This document shows, one piece after another, positions 7,396 to 17,011 of a DNA stretch of 64,000 bases; position 1 is the stretch's first letter; each line of letters begins with the position of its first letter. The notes beneath the pieces are model-generated. The model saw only the letters and a list, made by a program, of their open reading frames with translations, was not told the origin of the DNA and made no database searches. Source of the DNA: Terriglobia bacterium. Its GTDB lineage: Bacteria; Acidobacteriota; Terriglobia; Bryobacterales; Bryobacteraceae. The DNA is taken from NCBI GenBank assembly GCA_020073265.1, contig JAIQFN010000001.1, forward strand, positions 246,419 through 310,418, read 5' to 3'. The position numbers and the translations under genes were made by a program.

Positions 7396-8264
7396 GCTTG
7401 CTGGTGCTGCTAGCCGGCTGTTCGCCCCGGCAGCGCATCGCGGTCGGCTCCAAGAATTTCACCGAGCAGGTGATCCTCGGCGAGATCATCGCGCAGCACA
7501 TCGAAGACCGGCTGCATCAGCCAGTGGACCGCAAGCTGAACCTGGGCGGAATGCTACTGGCCCACCAGGCGCTGCTTTCGAAAGACATCGACCTGTACCC
7601 GGAGTACACCGGCACCGCGTTCGCCAATGTGCTCAAGAGCGGCGGCGTCACCGATCCGGCGGTGGTGTTGGAACGAGTCCGCGCCGAGTACGCCCGCATG
7701 CATCTGGAATGGCTCGACCCGCTGGGCTTCGACAGCTCCTTCGCCATGGCCGTTCGGGGCGAGGAGGCGCGTTCCAGGCATCTGGAAACGTTGAGCGATG
7801 CGGCCCGCGATCCGAGCGGATTTGGCCTGGGCTGCGGCTATGAGTTTCTCACACATCCTGATGGGTTTGCGGCTGTTAACACGAAGTATTCCATCAAGTG
7901 GACCAGTGCGCCCAAAACGATGGATCTCGGCCTGCTTTACCGGGCGCTCGATGACAAGCAGGTCAGCATGGTGGCCGGCAACACTACCGACGGCGTCTTG
8001 AGCAAGCTGGATGTCCGGGTGTTGAAGGACGACCAGCACGCCTTCCCGCCTTACCAGGCTTGCATCGTGGTTCGCTCCGATGTGTTATCGGCCAATCCCG
8101 AGTTGCGCAAAATTCTGTCCGAGCTGTCGGGCAAGATCAACGACGGCGCGATGCGCGACATGAACTACGCGGTGGATGGTGAGCACCGGCCGGTGCGCGA
8201 GGTGGCGAAGGAATTTCTGGCGAAGTCGGGACTGTCCGCACGAGTGGACGGGCCTCAACATTAA
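7365..8264 (+). CDS. Substrate-binding lipoprotein, betaine/EgtU type
   Basis: The start is taken as TTG at 7365, because it gives a lipoprotein signal peptide (RK, a leucine-rich core, then LLAG-C with the lipid Cys at residue 19). The frame upstream of it is only the permease gene read out of frame. The mature part shows the OpuAC/quaternary-amine hallmarks VGSKNFTEQVILGEIIAQ, LNLGGM..AHQAL and DIDLYPEYTGTA, then VAGNTTDG and FPPYQACIVVR. About 299 residues in all. Such proteins bind trimethylammonium compounds in an aromatic cage; ergothioneine carries such a group, so ergothioneine or hercynine is a reasonable ligand here, though not shown. No downstream partner follows. Confidence 0.82.
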   Translation: MDRKTLLGGLSLLVLLAGCSPRQRIAVGSKNFTEQVILGEIIAQHIEDRLHQPVDRKLNLGGMLLAHQALLSKDIDLYPEYTGTAFANVLKSGGVTDPAVVLERVRAEYARMHLEWLDPLGFDSSFAMAVRGEEARSRHLETLSDAARDPSGFGLGCGYEFLTHPDGFAAVNTKYSIKWTSAPKTMDLGLLYRALDDKQVSMVAGNTTDGVLSKLDVRVLKDDQHAFPPYQACIVVRSDVLSANPELRKILSELSGKINDGAMRDMNYAVDGEHRPVREVAKEFLAKSGLSARVDGPQH

Positions 8265-8323
8265 GCTGCTTTTTTCACTGGGCTGTCATACCGCCTTGGC
8301 AGCGCTGCGGTAGAATTGTCTTC

Positions 8324-8875
8324 ATGAACTATTACGGGGCAAAGGAACTGGCTGCGAGCTTTCGCACCGTCCGAAAGAACACCATCACCATCGCCGAGGA
8401 GATCGGCGAGCAGCACTACGGCTTCCGCGCGGCGCCGGAAACGCGCAGCGTGGGGTCGACCTTGATCCATATCGGTTTGGGTCCGCGGCTGCAAGAACAG
8501 GTCCACGGCGTCGAGCGCCGCGTCAGCCTGGATGGGTTTGATTTTCCGGCTTTCATGGGCAAGCTGATCGCGGAGGAGCAGAAGCCGCGCGGCAAGCAGG
8601 AAATAGTGAACATGCTGCGGGACGACGGGGAGCGTTTCGCCAAGTGGCTGGAGAGCCTGTCCGACGACTTTTTGGGTGAGCGCGTGGCGATGCCGGCCGG
8701 TATGACGCCGGCGAGCAAGTCGCGCTTCGAGATGATCCTGGGAGTGAAAGAGCACGAGATGCATCATCGCGCACAGCTGATGTTGATGGAGCGGATGATC
8801 GGGATCGTGCCGCATTTGACGCGCGAGATGCAAGCCCGGATGGCCGCGGCACAGACCAGCCAGGCACGCGCGTAA
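8324..8875 (+). CDS. DinB-family four-helix protein
   Basis: 183 residues. The DinB/YfiT-type metal-site histidines are in the expected places: THL-like STLIHIGLG (about residue 45) and KEHEMHHRAQL (about 145). Residues 55-130 form the remaining helices. DinB proteins are a broad superfamily of metal-binding four-helix bundles that includes thiol S-transferases, so a role with a low-molecular-weight thiol is possible, and it lies just downstream of the egt operon, but a separate promoter is likely in the 59-base gap. The exact reaction cannot be deduced. Confidence 0.75.
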   Translation: MNYYGAKELAASFRTVRKNTITIAEEIGEQHYGFRAAPETRSVGSTLIHIGLGPRLQEQVHGVERRVSLDGFDFPAFMGKLIAEEQKPRGKQEIVNMLRDDGERFAKWLESLSDDFLGERVAMPAGMTPASKSRFEMILGVKEHEMHHRAQLMLMERMIGIVPHLTREMQARMAAAQTSQARA

Positions 8876-8946
8876 CTTATCATCGCTTCGTGATCCCTTG
8901 CCGCAGCAGGCAAGGCTTTCCAAGAGTCATCCATGAAGGGGCTGGT

Positions 8947-9162
8947 ATGCAAATTGTCATGAAGACACAGATCCCGGAAGATCCTGAGGCGGACAACTCA
9001 GCAGCGGCTGATTTCCACGAGCAGGTGGCTCGTCTAGCCTACGCGTTGTGGCAGGAGCGAGGGTGTCCGGATGGATCGTCCGAGGCCGACTGGTTCCGAG
9101 CCGAGCAACAACTACAAAGCGGGACCGCTACCGAAGCGCAGCACGACGCCGCGGCCGCCTAG
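8947..9162 (+). CDS. DUF2934 domain protein
   Basis: 71 residues from the ATG at 8947, preceded by an AGGGG-type ribosome site; the frame opens further upstream at 8890 but that part looks non-coding. The core ARLAYALWQERGCPDGSSEADWFRAEQQL is the DUF2934 signature (I..RAY.lW...G.p.g....dW..AE). The N-terminal 20 residues are acidic and the tail is Ala-rich. DUF2934 proteins are small and common in soil and plant-associated bacteria; their role is unknown. Confidence 0.75.
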   Translation: MQIVMKTQIPEDPEADNSAAADFHEQVARLAYALWQERGCPDGSSEADWFRAEQQLQSGTATEAQHDAAAA

Positions 9163-9203
9163 CTGAACCTGAGGTTGTCTCAAGCAAACGCACTGCAGCC
9201 TGC

Positions 9204-10019
9204 TCAGGCAAGCTGCGCAGCGGAATAGTGTTTTTCGGCGAGCGGCTGACGCGCTTCCAAGAGCCTGGCGGCCAGGCGGCAACTCTGCTCGATGTAGCTG
9301 GCTAGCGGCGGATCGGCGATGGACAGAGCCCGCAGTTGGCGCGGGAGCTCGCGCGGCTCCTGATACGCCCGCCGACCGCCCCGCACATACGAACGCAGCG
9401 ACTGGCTCAATTGTTTTTCGAGAATCGCAGCCGAAGCCGCGGACGGCACGCCGGCATGACGCAAGGACTCCGAGGCGGCCATCAACAAAGGGACCAACAG
9501 GCTGCCGGTGCAAGTCAGCGCGGTCAAGAAAAGGGGTTTGAGCTGGCGCTCGATCGCTACGGCGCGGCGCTCCCCGTGCTCGACCAGCCGTCGCGATTCC
9601 AGGACGGCCAGCCGGTCGCCTTCGACCAGGTACCTGGTATCGTCGAATCCGGGAATGGTGCTAAGCGAGCCGACGGAGGCTCCGCGAGCGGCGAGCGGGC
9701 GCAGTTCCATGCTGTCGAGCCAGGTGCTGCACAGCACCACGGCCTTGCGTGGCCAGTGGATTGGTGCCGAGCACAGCTCCGCCACCACGCCTTTCACGGA
9801 TCGGTCCGGAACGCAAATCAGGATCAAGCGGCAGGCGTCGAACTCGCTGCAGTCTTTCACGGGATAGCCGGCTCGTAACCGGTTGGCGATGCGGCTGGCC
9901 AGCCGGAAGGACGACGCCTTGACCGGCCCCAGCAGTTCGGAAAGCGCCCAAAAACGCGCTAACGATGAGTCAGTAAGTTTACCCGCTCCGATCAGGGCTA
10001 CCGACTGGGCTTTCTTCAT
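9204..10019 (-). CDS. Rossmann-like protein with DUF2520-type tail
   Basis: 271 residues. The N-terminus [18 protein letters not shown] (5-22) is a Rossmann dinucleotide-binding loop (GxGxxx, here GAGKLT), and [11 protein letters not shown] (about 68-78) follows as in NADP-dependent reductase-like proteins. The second half (about 160-260) is helical, as in the DUF2520 domain that replaces the usual C-terminal domain of proline-reductase-like enzymes. The classic proteins of this type show GxGxxG; this one is variant. It overlaps the end of uvrB by 41 bases and is probably co-transcribed with it. Substrate unknown. Confidence 0.65.
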   Translation of the reverse strand: MKKAQSVALIGAGKLTDSSLARFWALSELLGPVKASSFRLASRIANRLRAGYPVKDCSEFDACRLILICVPDRSVKGVVAELCSAPIHWPRKAVVLCSTWLDSMELRPLAARGASVGSLSTIPGFDDTRYLVEGDRLAVLESRRLVEHGERRAVAIERQLKPLFLTALTCTGSLLVPLLMAASESLRHAGVPSAASAAILEKQLSQSLRSYVRGGRRAYQEPRELPRQLRALSIADPPLASYIEQSCRLAARLLEARQPLAEKHYSAAQLA

Positions 10020-11997
10020 ACATTTTGGGAGACTTCAACATCTTGATACGATCCCTGAGCCGCGCGGCCCTTTCAAATTCGAATTTCTTCGCGGCCTCGC
10101 GCATGCTTTCTTCGAGGCCGGCGATAAATTTCTCGCGCTGTTCGGGGGTCATCTCTTCGGCTGGATCTTCCGGTTCCACCGGGACGGTGACGTAGTCGCC
10201 TTCAGCGATCGCCACCAGGCTCATGTCAATGGGCTTGATGATGGACTGGGGGGTGATGTTGTTCTCCTCATTGTATTGTTCTTGGATGGCGCGGCGGCGA
10301 TTGGTCTCGCCGATGGCTCGCCGCATGCTGTCGGTAAAGACGTCGGCGTACAGGATGGCCTTGCCGTTCAGGTGGCGCGCGGCGCGCCCCATGGTCTGGA
10401 TCAGCGAGCCACTGGAGCGGAGGAAGCCCTCTTTGTCGGCATCCAGGATGGCGACCAGGGAAACCTCGGGCAGATCCAGACCTTCCCGGAGAAGATTCAC
10501 GCCCACCAGCACGTCGATATCTCCGCGCCGCAGATCGCGCAGGACCTTCATGCGGTCCAGCGCGCTGATCTCGGAATGCAAATAAGAGCAACGCACGCCG
10601 ACTTCAGTGTAATACTCGGCCAGATCCTCGGCCATGCGCTTGGTTAGCGTGGTCACCAGCACGCGCTCGTTCGACTCGACGCGCTGGCGGATCTGGTTGA
10701 GCAGGTCGTCCACCTGGCCCTTGATGGGGCGCACCTCGACCTGCGGATCCACCAAGCCGGTGGGCCGGATGATCTGTTCCACTACGACGCCGGCGGCCTT
10801 GGTCAGCTCGTAGGGACCGGGCGTGGCGGAAACGTAGATCACCTGATTCACGCGGTTCTCGAACTCCTCGAAGGTCAGCGGCCGGTTGTCGAGTGCGCTG
10901 GGAAGGCGGAAGCCGTAGTTCACCAGCACGGTCTTGCGCGACCGGTCGCCGTGATACATGCCCTGCAACTGCGGAATGGTCTGGTGGCTCTCGTCGATGA
11001 AGATCAGGTGATCGTGCGGGAGATAGTCGAGCAGCGTCGGCGGCGCTTCGCCGGGCAGGCGTCCGGAAAAATGCCGCGAATAGTTTTCGATGCCGTGACA
11101 ATAGCCGATCTGGCGGATCATCTCGAGATCGAACATGGTGCGCTGGTAGAGCCGCTGCGCTTCCACCACTTTTCCCTGCTTCTCGAGTTGCGGCTGCCAC
11201 TCGGCGAGTTCGCGCTCGATGCTGCCCAGGGCCTGCTCGCGCGCTTCGGGCGTCATGACGTAGTGCGTGCGCGGGTAAATGGGCAGCCGCAGATAAGTCT
11301 GGCGGACCTGGCCGAGCAGCGGATCGATCTGGCTCAGGCTGTCGATCTGGTCGCCCCACAGTTCGATGCGGTAGGCGAAGTCCTCGTAGGTTGGAAAGAC
11401 CTCGATCACGTCGCCGCGGACGCGGAAGGTGCCGCGGCTGAAGTTGTGATCGTTGCGTTCGTACAGGATTTCAACCAGACGGGTGATGATCTGCTGGCGC
11501 GATATCTTCTGGCCCTTTTCGAGCATCAGCAGCATGCCGTAGTAGGCTTCCGGCGACCCCAGGCCGTAGATGCAACTCACGCTGGCGACGATGACGCAGT
11601 CGCGCCGCTCGAATAGCGAGCGCGTGGCCGAGAGCCGGAGCTTGTCCAGCTCATCGTTGATGGTGGCTTCTTTTTCAATGTAGATGTCGCCGGAGGGCAG
11701 GTAGGCTTCGGGCTGGTAGTAGTCGTAGTAGCTGACGAAGTATTCGACCGCGTTGGACGGGAAGAAGGTCTTGAACTCGTGATAGAGCTGGGCAGCGAGC
11801 GTTTTGTTGTGCGCCAGCACGAGCGCCGGGCGGCCGGTTTTCTCCATCACCTTGGCCATGGTGAAGGTTTTGCCGGAGCCGGTGACGCCCAGCAGGACCT
11901 GGTGCTTTTCGCTTTCGAGAGTGCCGCGGAAAAGCTGATCGATGGCCGCCGCCTGGTCGCCGCGGGGGCGATAGTCGACGGCTAGATTGAAACCCAT
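9979..11997 (-). CDS. uvrB: Excinuclease ABC subunit B
   Basis: UvrB is the damage-verifying helicase of nucleotide excision repair; it works with UvrA and hands the lesion to UvrC. The 672-residue protein has its usual length. Walker A is GVTGSGKT (37-44), followed by [16 protein letters not shown] with the aromatic beta-hairpin region, the DEAD-like IFIDESHQ, helicase motif [20 protein letters not shown], and a C-terminal UVR motif ([23 protein letters not shown]) that binds UvrC. ATG start with a GAAAG ribosome site. It is followed by the Rossmann-like gene on the same strand. Confidence 0.97.
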   Translation of the reverse strand: MGFNLAVDYRPRGDQAAAIDQLFRGTLESEKHQVLLGVTGSGKTFTMAKVMEKTGRPALVLAHNKTLAAQLYHEFKTFFPSNAVEYFVSYYDYYQPEAYLPSGDIYIEKEATINDELDKLRLSATRSLFERRDCVIVASVSCIYGLGSPEAYYGMLLMLEKGQKISRQQIITRLVEILYERNDHNFSRGTFRVRGDVIEVFPTYEDFAYRIELWGDQIDSLSQIDPLLGQVRQTYLRLPIYPRTHYVMTPEAREQALGSIERELAEWQPQLEKQGKVVEAQRLYQRTMFDLEMIRQIGYCHGIENYSRHFSGRLPGEAPPTLLDYLPHDHLIFIDESHQTIPQLQGMYHGDRSRKTVLVNYGFRLPSALDNRPLTFEEFENRVNQVIYVSATPGPYELTKAAGVVVEQIIRPTGLVDPQVEVRPIKGQVDDLLNQIRQRVESNERVLVTTLTKRMAEDLAEYYTEVGVRCSYLHSEISALDRMKVLRDLRRGDIDVLVGVNLLREGLDLPEVSLVAILDADKEGFLRSSGSLIQTMGRAARHLNGKAILYADVFTDSMRRAIGETNRRRAIQEQYNEENNITPQSIIKPIDMSLVAIAEGDYVTVPVEPEDPAEEMTPEQREKFIAGLEESMREAAKKFEFERAARLRDRIKMLKSPKMYEESPVGSPDRSG

Positions 11998-12132
11998 TTC
12001 TTTCAGGATAGCTGGATCGGCAAGCTGACGGCACTGCTTGGTAGTCCCCTAATTATTTGGCGGACCACCCACGGCTTGGTAGTAAGCCAAATCTAACAAG
12101 CAGGCTACCCACTGCTTCGCACCGGCGCTCAG

Positions 12133-12177
12133 AGCCGGCTTGAAAGCCGGCTGCGGCCAGGATTGGCCGCCCCACTA
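12133..12177 (-). repeat. Half copy of the stop-codon-linked palindromic repeat
   Basis: On the minus strand the Sel1 gene stop codon opens the sequence TAGTGGGGCGGCCAATCC, which continues CTGGCCGCAGCCGGCTT and pairs CGGCTT with AAGCCGG. The same arrangement begins at the stop codon of the POTRA gene at 35177. Only the first half of the longer palindrome is recognisable here; the adjacent 12000-12130 holds further short repeats (CTTGGTAGT twice) but no gene. Confidence 0.6.
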
Positions 12178-12654
12178 GTTTTCGGATTTCTCGGACTCTT
12201 TCTTGGGCTTGAATTCAGTAGAGAGCCGCTGGGCGTTCTCGAGCTGGCCGCGCTTTAGTTTCTTGGCGATCAAGTCGCGCTGATTCACGCAACCGGCGTT
12301 GCCCTTGGCCGCGCATATGTTCAGCCATTTGTAGGCCTGGACGTAGTCGCGCTTCACGCCCTGACCCGAGCCGTACATGGCGCCGAGATTGTGCTGGGCT
12401 TCGGTGTAGTCCTGGTCCGCGGATCGCGTGAACCATTTCACGGCTTCGGCGGGACTCTGAGGGACGCCGTGCCCGTCGAGATACAAGAGGCCGACGTTGA
12501 ACTGAGTCGGGGCGTCGCCTTGCTCGGCCAGCGGCATCCATTCTTTCATGGCGGTTACGTAGTCGCCTTTCTGGTAGGCGGCCAGGCCAGTAGCGAAGTC
12601 CGCCCGGGCAGCAATGGCGGCGGCCAGCAACAGCAAACAGAATGCACTCTTCAT
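12175..12654 (-). CDS. Sel1-repeat protein with signal peptide
   Basis: 159 residues. A signal peptide (MKSAFCLLLLAAAIAARA) precedes three Sel1/TPR-like repeats: ATGLAAYQKGDYVTAMKEW, APTQFNVGLLYLDGHGVPQ and AQHNLGAMYGSGQGVKRDY, each with the A...LG..Y..G.GV pattern. Two Cys at about residues 114 and 120 in NICAAKGNAGC may form a disulfide. The tail is Lys/Glu-rich. Sel1 proteins act as periplasmic protein-protein scaffolds; no partner is suggested here. Confidence 0.8.
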   Translation of the reverse strand: MKSAFCLLLLAAAIAARADFATGLAAYQKGDYVTAMKEWMPLAEQGDAPTQFNVGLLYLDGHGVPQSPAEAVKWFTRSADQDYTEAQHNLGAMYGSGQGVKRDYVQAYKWLNICAAKGNAGCVNQRDLIAKKLKRGQLENAQRLSTEFKPKKESEKSEN

Positions 12655-12705
12655 GCTTACGTGCTCCTACAAGTATTGAAGCATATGGCGCGAGAATGTT
12701 TCGCG

Positions 12706-13566
12706 TCAGCTCTCGGTAAGGAACCGCAGGGTTTCGTCCAGGAAGATGTCCAGCCGGTCGTGCTGGACCCAGTGCCCCGCCCCCGGCACCTTGACCAGCC
12801 GGTGGTTCTTGATGACGGAGGCGCGTCCGTCCGCTTCCGGATCGGGCGCCCAGCTCTCCATGCCCCAGAACAGCAGAACGGGGCAAGTGATCTGGCTGAG
12901 GATGGCGCGATTGTCCTCGAGGTTCTGCCCGTAGGGCGGGAAACCGCGCGCGTAGTTATCGAATTTCCAGATCAGCGAGCCGTCGGCGTTCCAGTTGGTG
13001 CCGTGCAGGGTGAGGTGGCGGGCGACTTCGTCGCTGAGGTGGGGGTTGGCTTCCTTCATGCGCGCGACCGCGGCTTCGATGCTGGGATAACTGTGCGGCT
13101 CGCGGCGCTCGGTCTGGCGCACGCCTTCGATCCAGGTACGCATCCGCTCGGGCGCCGGCTTGTGGATGCGATGCGTGGCAGGCAGACCCATGCCTTCGAT
13201 CGCGACTGCTTTGCGTACGCGGTCTGGATAGATTCCCGAGTAGGTCAACGAGATGATGCCGCCGAGCGAATGGCCGACCAGGTAGAGCGGGAAATCGCCG
13301 ATGACGTCGGCCAGAGCCGACAGGTCGAGGGTGTGCTCGGCGATGGTGTAGAGCGCTCCGGGCGCCCAGGCGCTGTTGCCGTGGCCGCGCAGGTCCATGG
13401 CGTAAACGTGGAAGTGCTCGCGCAGCGCGCGCGCCACCCAGTCCCACATGCGGGCGTGATCCAGGCCGCCGTGGACCAGGAGCAGGGTGGGTTTACCATC
13501 CTGTCCCCAATCCCAGAATTGCAGTTTCAGGCGATGCGAGTAGTAGTAGTGAGAGACGGGTTCCAA
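12706..13566 (-). CDS. Alpha/beta hydrolase
   Basis: A lipase/epoxide-hydrolase-like alpha/beta fold. Visible motifs: LLLVHGGLDHARMW (oxyanion-side HGG), YAMDLRGHGNS, the nucleophile elbow VGHSLGG with Ser, a late LFWGMESW for the acid region and VPGAGHWVQHDRLDIF with the catalytic His. Start is uncertain. The frame opens with a GTG at 13626, but the first 20 codons look non-coding, and a TTG at 13566 begins the stretch EPVSHYYYSHRLKL that looks like the genuine N-terminus. Substrate cannot be predicted. Confidence 0.85.
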   Translation of the reverse strand: MEPVSHYYYSHRLKLQFWDWGQDGKPTLLLVHGGLDHARMWDWVARALREHFHVYAMDLRGHGNSAWAPGALYTIAEHTLDLSALADVIGDFPLYLVGHSLGGIISLTYSGIYPDRVRKAVAIEGMGLPATHRIHKPAPERMRTWIEGVRQTERREPHSYPSIEAAVARMKEANPHLSDEVARHLTLHGTNWNADGSLIWKFDNYARGFPPYGQNLEDNRAILSQITCPVLLFWGMESWAPDPEADGRASVIKNHRLVKVPGAGHWVQHDRLDIFLDETLRFLTES

Positions 13567-13636
13567 GCTACTTATTCTAAGCGTTGGCGGGAGTGCGAAC
13601 GCGGCACGCAGGAGTGCGTGCGCCACCCGGATGCAG

Positions 13637-14341
13637 TCATGGCCGGGTGAGAGTGGCCTGCTCGCGCACCTCGGCGTGGTGGCGGACGTCGATGCCCTTG
13701 ATCAGAAACAGCACGTCCTCGGCGATGTTGGTGGCATGGTCTGCCACGCGCTCCAGGTTGTGCGCAATGAACATCAGGTCCACGGCGCGCGGAATGGTGG
13801 TGCTTTCTTCCTGCATGAAAGCCACCAGCTCCTTGTAGACGGCGTCGCGCAGCCGATCCACTTCGTCGTCCGACATCAGGACGCTACGGGCCAGCGCTTC
13901 GTCGCGCTTGACCAGCGCGTCCAGACTGCTGCGGACCATGGTTTCCGCGAGGCCGGCCATTTTGGGGATGTCGATCAGCGGCTTGACCGGAGTGTCGCGC
14001 ATCAGGGACAGGGCCCGCTCGGTGATATTGACCGCCAGGTCGCCCATGCGCTCCAGGTCGCCGTTGATCTTTATCACCGCGGTAAGAAACCGCATATCGC
14101 GCGCCATGGGCTGGTAGAGGGCCAGCAGACGCGTGGCGAACTCATCAATCTCGATATCCTTCTGATTGATGAGGGCTTCCTTCCACAGCACCTCTTTGGC
14201 GGATTCCTCGTCGCGCTGCACCAGCGCGGCGACGCTCTGATGGATGGCAGACTCTACCAGCCCGGCCATCTCCAGCAGGCGCGCCTGCAATTCGTCGAGT
14301 TCTTCTCTGAAGTGGACCAACGCTTTCTCCAAAAGTAACAT
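13637..14341 (-). CDS. phoU: Phosphate-transport regulator PhoU
   Basis: 234 residues, two PhoU three-helix bundles. Typical motifs: the opening FREELDELQARLLEMAGLVESAIHQSV, the metal-binding E..KDIEIDEFATRLLALYQP in the first repeat and the DDEVDRLRDAVYKEL with DLMFIAHNLERVADHATNIAED in the second. PhoU links the Pst transporter to the PhoR/PhoB sensor pair and limits uptake when phosphate is plentiful. It is the last gene of the porin-pst operon and overlaps pstB by one base. No phoB or phoR is in the window. Confidence 0.95.
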   Translation of the reverse strand: MLLLEKALVHFREELDELQARLLEMAGLVESAIHQSVAALVQRDEESAKEVLWKEALINQKDIEIDEFATRLLALYQPMARDMRFLTAVIKINGDLERMGDLAVNITERALSLMRDTPVKPLIDIPKMAGLAETMVRSSLDALVKRDEALARSVLMSDDEVDRLRDAVYKELVAFMQEESTTIPRAVDLMFIAHNLERVADHATNIAEDVLFLIKGIDVRHHAEVREQATLTRP

Positions 14342-15174
14342 TATCCGAAGCGGCCCGTGATGTAGTCTTCGGTTTCTTTCCGGTTGGGCCGTTTGAAAAT
14401 AATTTCCGTCTTATCCACCTCGATGAGCTTGCCGAGAAGGAAGAAGCCGGTGAACTCGGCCACGCGCGCGGCTTGCTGCATGTTGTGCGTCACGATGACC
14501 TGCGTGCACTGGTCCTTGAGGGTGAAGAGCAGGTCTTCGATCTTGGCGGTGGCGATGGGATCGAGAGCCGAGCATGGCTCGTCGAGCAGCAGTACTTCCG
14601 GATCCACGGCCAGCGCGCGCGCGATGCACAGGCGCTGTTGCTGGCCTCCGGACAAGCCATAGGCGGATTGATTCAGCTTGTCTTTTACTTCCTCCCATAA
14701 GGCCGCGCGCCGGAGGCTATGCTCGACAATTTCACTGACGGGGCGCTTGCCGGCCAGGTTGTTAACCTTCACCCCATAGGCGATGTTGTCGAAGATGGAC
14801 TTGGGAAAGGGATTGGGTCTTTGAAACACCATACCCACGCGGCGCCGCAGGTTGGTGACATCCAATTCACGGACATCCTGGCCGTCCAGCAAAACCTGGC
14901 CATCATAATGGGCGTGCTTGACGGTCTCGCTAATCCGGTTCAGAGTGCGCAGGAAGGTGGACTTGCCGCAGCCGGAGGGACCAATCAAGGCGGTGATGCG
15001 TTTCTCGGGAACCTCCAGGTTGATGCCGTGCAGAGCCTGAAAGGAGCCGTAGAAGAAGTTCAGATCCAAGGTCTTGAGCTTGGGTTTGGAAAGCGCCTCC
15101 GGTTGGACGGGCGTTTGCGGCGGCGCAAGGATTTCATTCATCTTGACTGGCTCCGGCACGGTTCCCATTTTCAC
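14341..15174 (-). CDS. pstB: Phosphate ABC transporter ATPase PstB
   Basis: 277 residues. Walker A GPSGCGKS, the PstB-typical [22 protein letters not shown]-loop [22 protein letters not shown] (a diagnostic PstB stretch), signature [15 protein letters not shown], Walker [16 protein letters not shown] and switch [12 protein letters not shown] proline-rich head of about 30 residues precedes the domain, and an inner ATG at about residue 12 is a possible start. The gene is tightly packed between pstA and phoU. Confidence 0.96.
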   Translation of the reverse strand: MKMGTVPEPVKMNEILAPPQTPVQPEALSKPKLKTLDLNFFYGSFQALHGINLEVPEKRITALIGPSGCGKSTFLRTLNRISETVKHAHYDGQVLLDGQDVRELDVTNLRRRVGMVFQRPNPFPKSIFDNIAYGVKVNNLAGKRPVSEIVEHSLRRAALWEEVKDKLNQSAYGLSGGQQQRLCIARALAVDPEVLLLDEPCSALDPIATAKIEDLLFTLKDQCTQVIVTHNMQQAARVAEFTGFFLLGKLIEVDKTEIIFKRPNRKETEDYITGRFG

Positions 15175-15175
15175 T

Positions 15176-16027
15176 TCATCCCCTTTGGACGGAAACTCCG
15201 CGGGCTAAAACCCAGCGAGCCGCGATATTGGCTAGCAACACCAGGACCAAGAGCACCAGGCCCGCGGCCCAGGCCTGGCGGTGCCAGTCCTCGTACGGCG
15301 AGACGGCAAAGTAGTAGATCATGAACGGCAGCGAGGCGGTCGGTTCGCCTAGTTTGTTAGACCAGAACTGATTGTTGAAGCTGGTGAACAAGAGCGGGGC
15401 TGTTTCACCCGCGATGCGCGCCACACCGAGAATCATACCGGTCAGGATACCTTGCTTGGCGGCGGGCACGATGACGGTCATGATGGTGCGCGTCTTGCTG
15501 GCGCCCAGAGCGAGCGATCCCTCGCGGAGCGAATTGGGCACCGCGCGCAGGAATTGCTCGGTGCTGCGCAGGCCGATGGGGATCATCATCAAGCTCAGTG
15601 CGATACCCCCGGCCCAAGCGGAGAAGTGATGGCTGCGAACCACGATGACGGTCCAGGCGAAAATTCCGATGACGATGGAGGGCACGCCGTTCAACAGGTC
15701 GGCGGTGTAGCGCACCAGCATCGGCACGGTCTTGCCCCCGAATTCGGCCAGGTAGACGCCACCCAAGAATCCTACGGGCACGCCGATCACGATCGAGATC
15801 AGGATGAGGATGCCGCTGCCGACGATGGCGTTGGCCATTCCTCCGCCGCTCTCTCCGGCGGATAGCGGCAATTTTGTGAAGAAGTTCCAATTCAGGGAGC
15901 GCCAACCGTTCCATACCAGAAAACCGAGGATGAGGATGAGGATCGAGGCGGTCAGGAGCGCACACAGGCCCGTCAGGGTCAGCATGACATTGTTGAGTAT
16001 GTTCCTGCGAGCGATGCGATCGGTCAT
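15176..16027 (-). CDS. pstA: Phosphate ABC transporter permease PstA
   Basis: 283 residues with six membrane helices: an N-terminal [24 protein letters not shown], then after a periplasmic [26 protein letters not shown] loop the core [67 protein letters not shown] (the EAA cytoplasmic loop) and closing helices. The start overlaps the end of pstC by four bases, so translation is coupled. Confidence 0.95.
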   Translation of the reverse strand: MTDRIARRNILNNVMLTLTGLCALLTASILILILGFLVWNGWRSLNWNFFTKLPLSAGESGGGMANAIVGSGILILISIVIGVPVGFLGGVYLAEFGGKTVPMLVRYTADLLNGVPSIVIGIFAWTVIVVRSHHFSAWAGGIALSLMMIPIGLRSTEQFLRAVPNSLREGSLALGASKTRTIMTVIVPAAKQGILTGMILGVARIAGETAPLLFTSFNNQFWSNKLGEPTASLPFMIYYFAVSPYEDWHRQAWAAGLVLLVLVLLANIAARWVLARGVSVQRG

Positions 16028-16998
16028 TCTTGCTTGGAACCTCGTCTGGTAGTGGCCAGGATGAGCAACTGGGCGGAAGCGTTGAGGACCATGGTCAGGC
16101 CGAACAGGACCAGTCCCAACTCGATGAGAGAGCTCAGGTAGACGTCTCCGGTAGCTTCGGTAAACTCGTTGGCGATGATGGCGGCGATGGTGTAGCCGGG
16201 TGCCAGGAGAGACGTATGAATCGCGGTATCGTTTCCGATCACCATGGTGACGGCCATGGTCTCACCCAGGGCGCGTGCGAGAGCGAGAAAGACCGAGCCG
16301 ATGATGCCGAGCCGCGCATAGGGGACCACCACCTGCCAAGTGGATTCCCATTTGGTGGCTCCTAAGGCGAGAGCCGCTTCGCGCTGCTCGCGTGGAACCG
16401 CCAGCAGGGATTCTCTCGAGATCGAGATGATGAACGGAAAAGTCATGATCGAGAGGATCAAGGCGGCGGTCAGGTAGCCGACGCCATAGGCAGGCCCCTG
16501 GAACAGCGGCAGAAATCCCAGGGTTCGCTTCAGGAATGGCTCGCCATACTGGCGCAGCAGTGGCACCAGCGTAAAGATGGCCAGGAGACCGTAGATCACG
16601 CTGGGCACCGCGGCCAGCAGTTCCACCAAAAAGGTACACGAATTGGATGTGCGCGGCCCAGCCAGTTCGGCCAGGAAGATCGCGGCGCCGACTCCCAGCG
16701 GGACGGAAATCAGCAGCGCCAGAAAAGACGTGAGCACGGTTCCGTAGATGAACGGCAAGGCGCCAAACTGCAACGCTACCGGATCCCAGGTGGTCTTCCA
16801 AAGAAAGCTGAATCCGAACTTTGCCCGCGAAGGGCCGGAGTGAATCCAAAGTTCGTACACCAGCACAACCGTGACCAGGAAAACGCTGGCTGCAAACAGG
16901 AATGTGACCAGGTGGGCAACCTGGTCACCATCCCGCCAGAGTTTCACTAGTTTCCGCGCTCGCGATTGAGGGGGCGCGGCGATGACAGCTGTTCCCAT
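16024..16998 (-). CDS. pstC: Phosphate ABC transporter permease PstC
   Basis: 324 residues. N-terminal cytoplasmic tail of about 25 residues, first helix VTFLFAASVFLVTVVLVYELW, a periplasmic segment, then YGTVLTSFLALLISVPLGVGAAIFLAELAGP, AAVPSVIYGLLAIFTLVPLL, a long PstC-specific loop, and the EAA loop EQREAALALGATKWESTWQVVVPYA followed by ALGETMAVTMVIG. PstA and PstC form the membrane channel. Starts 13 bases after pstS ends. Confidence 0.95.
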   Translation of the reverse strand: MGTAVIAAPPQSRARKLVKLWRDGDQVAHLVTFLFAASVFLVTVVLVYELWIHSGPSRAKFGFSFLWKTTWDPVALQFGALPFIYGTVLTSFLALLISVPLGVGAAIFLAELAGPRTSNSCTFLVELLAAVPSVIYGLLAIFTLVPLLRQYGEPFLKRTLGFLPLFQGPAYGVGYLTAALILSIMTFPFIISISRESLLAVPREQREAALALGATKWESTWQVVVPYARLGIIGSVFLALARALGETMAVTMVIGNDTAIHTSLLAPGYTIAAIIANEFTEATGDVYLSSLIELGLVLFGLTMVLNASAQLLILATTRRGSKQE

Positions 16999-17011
16999 TT
17001 TGTCTGACTTC

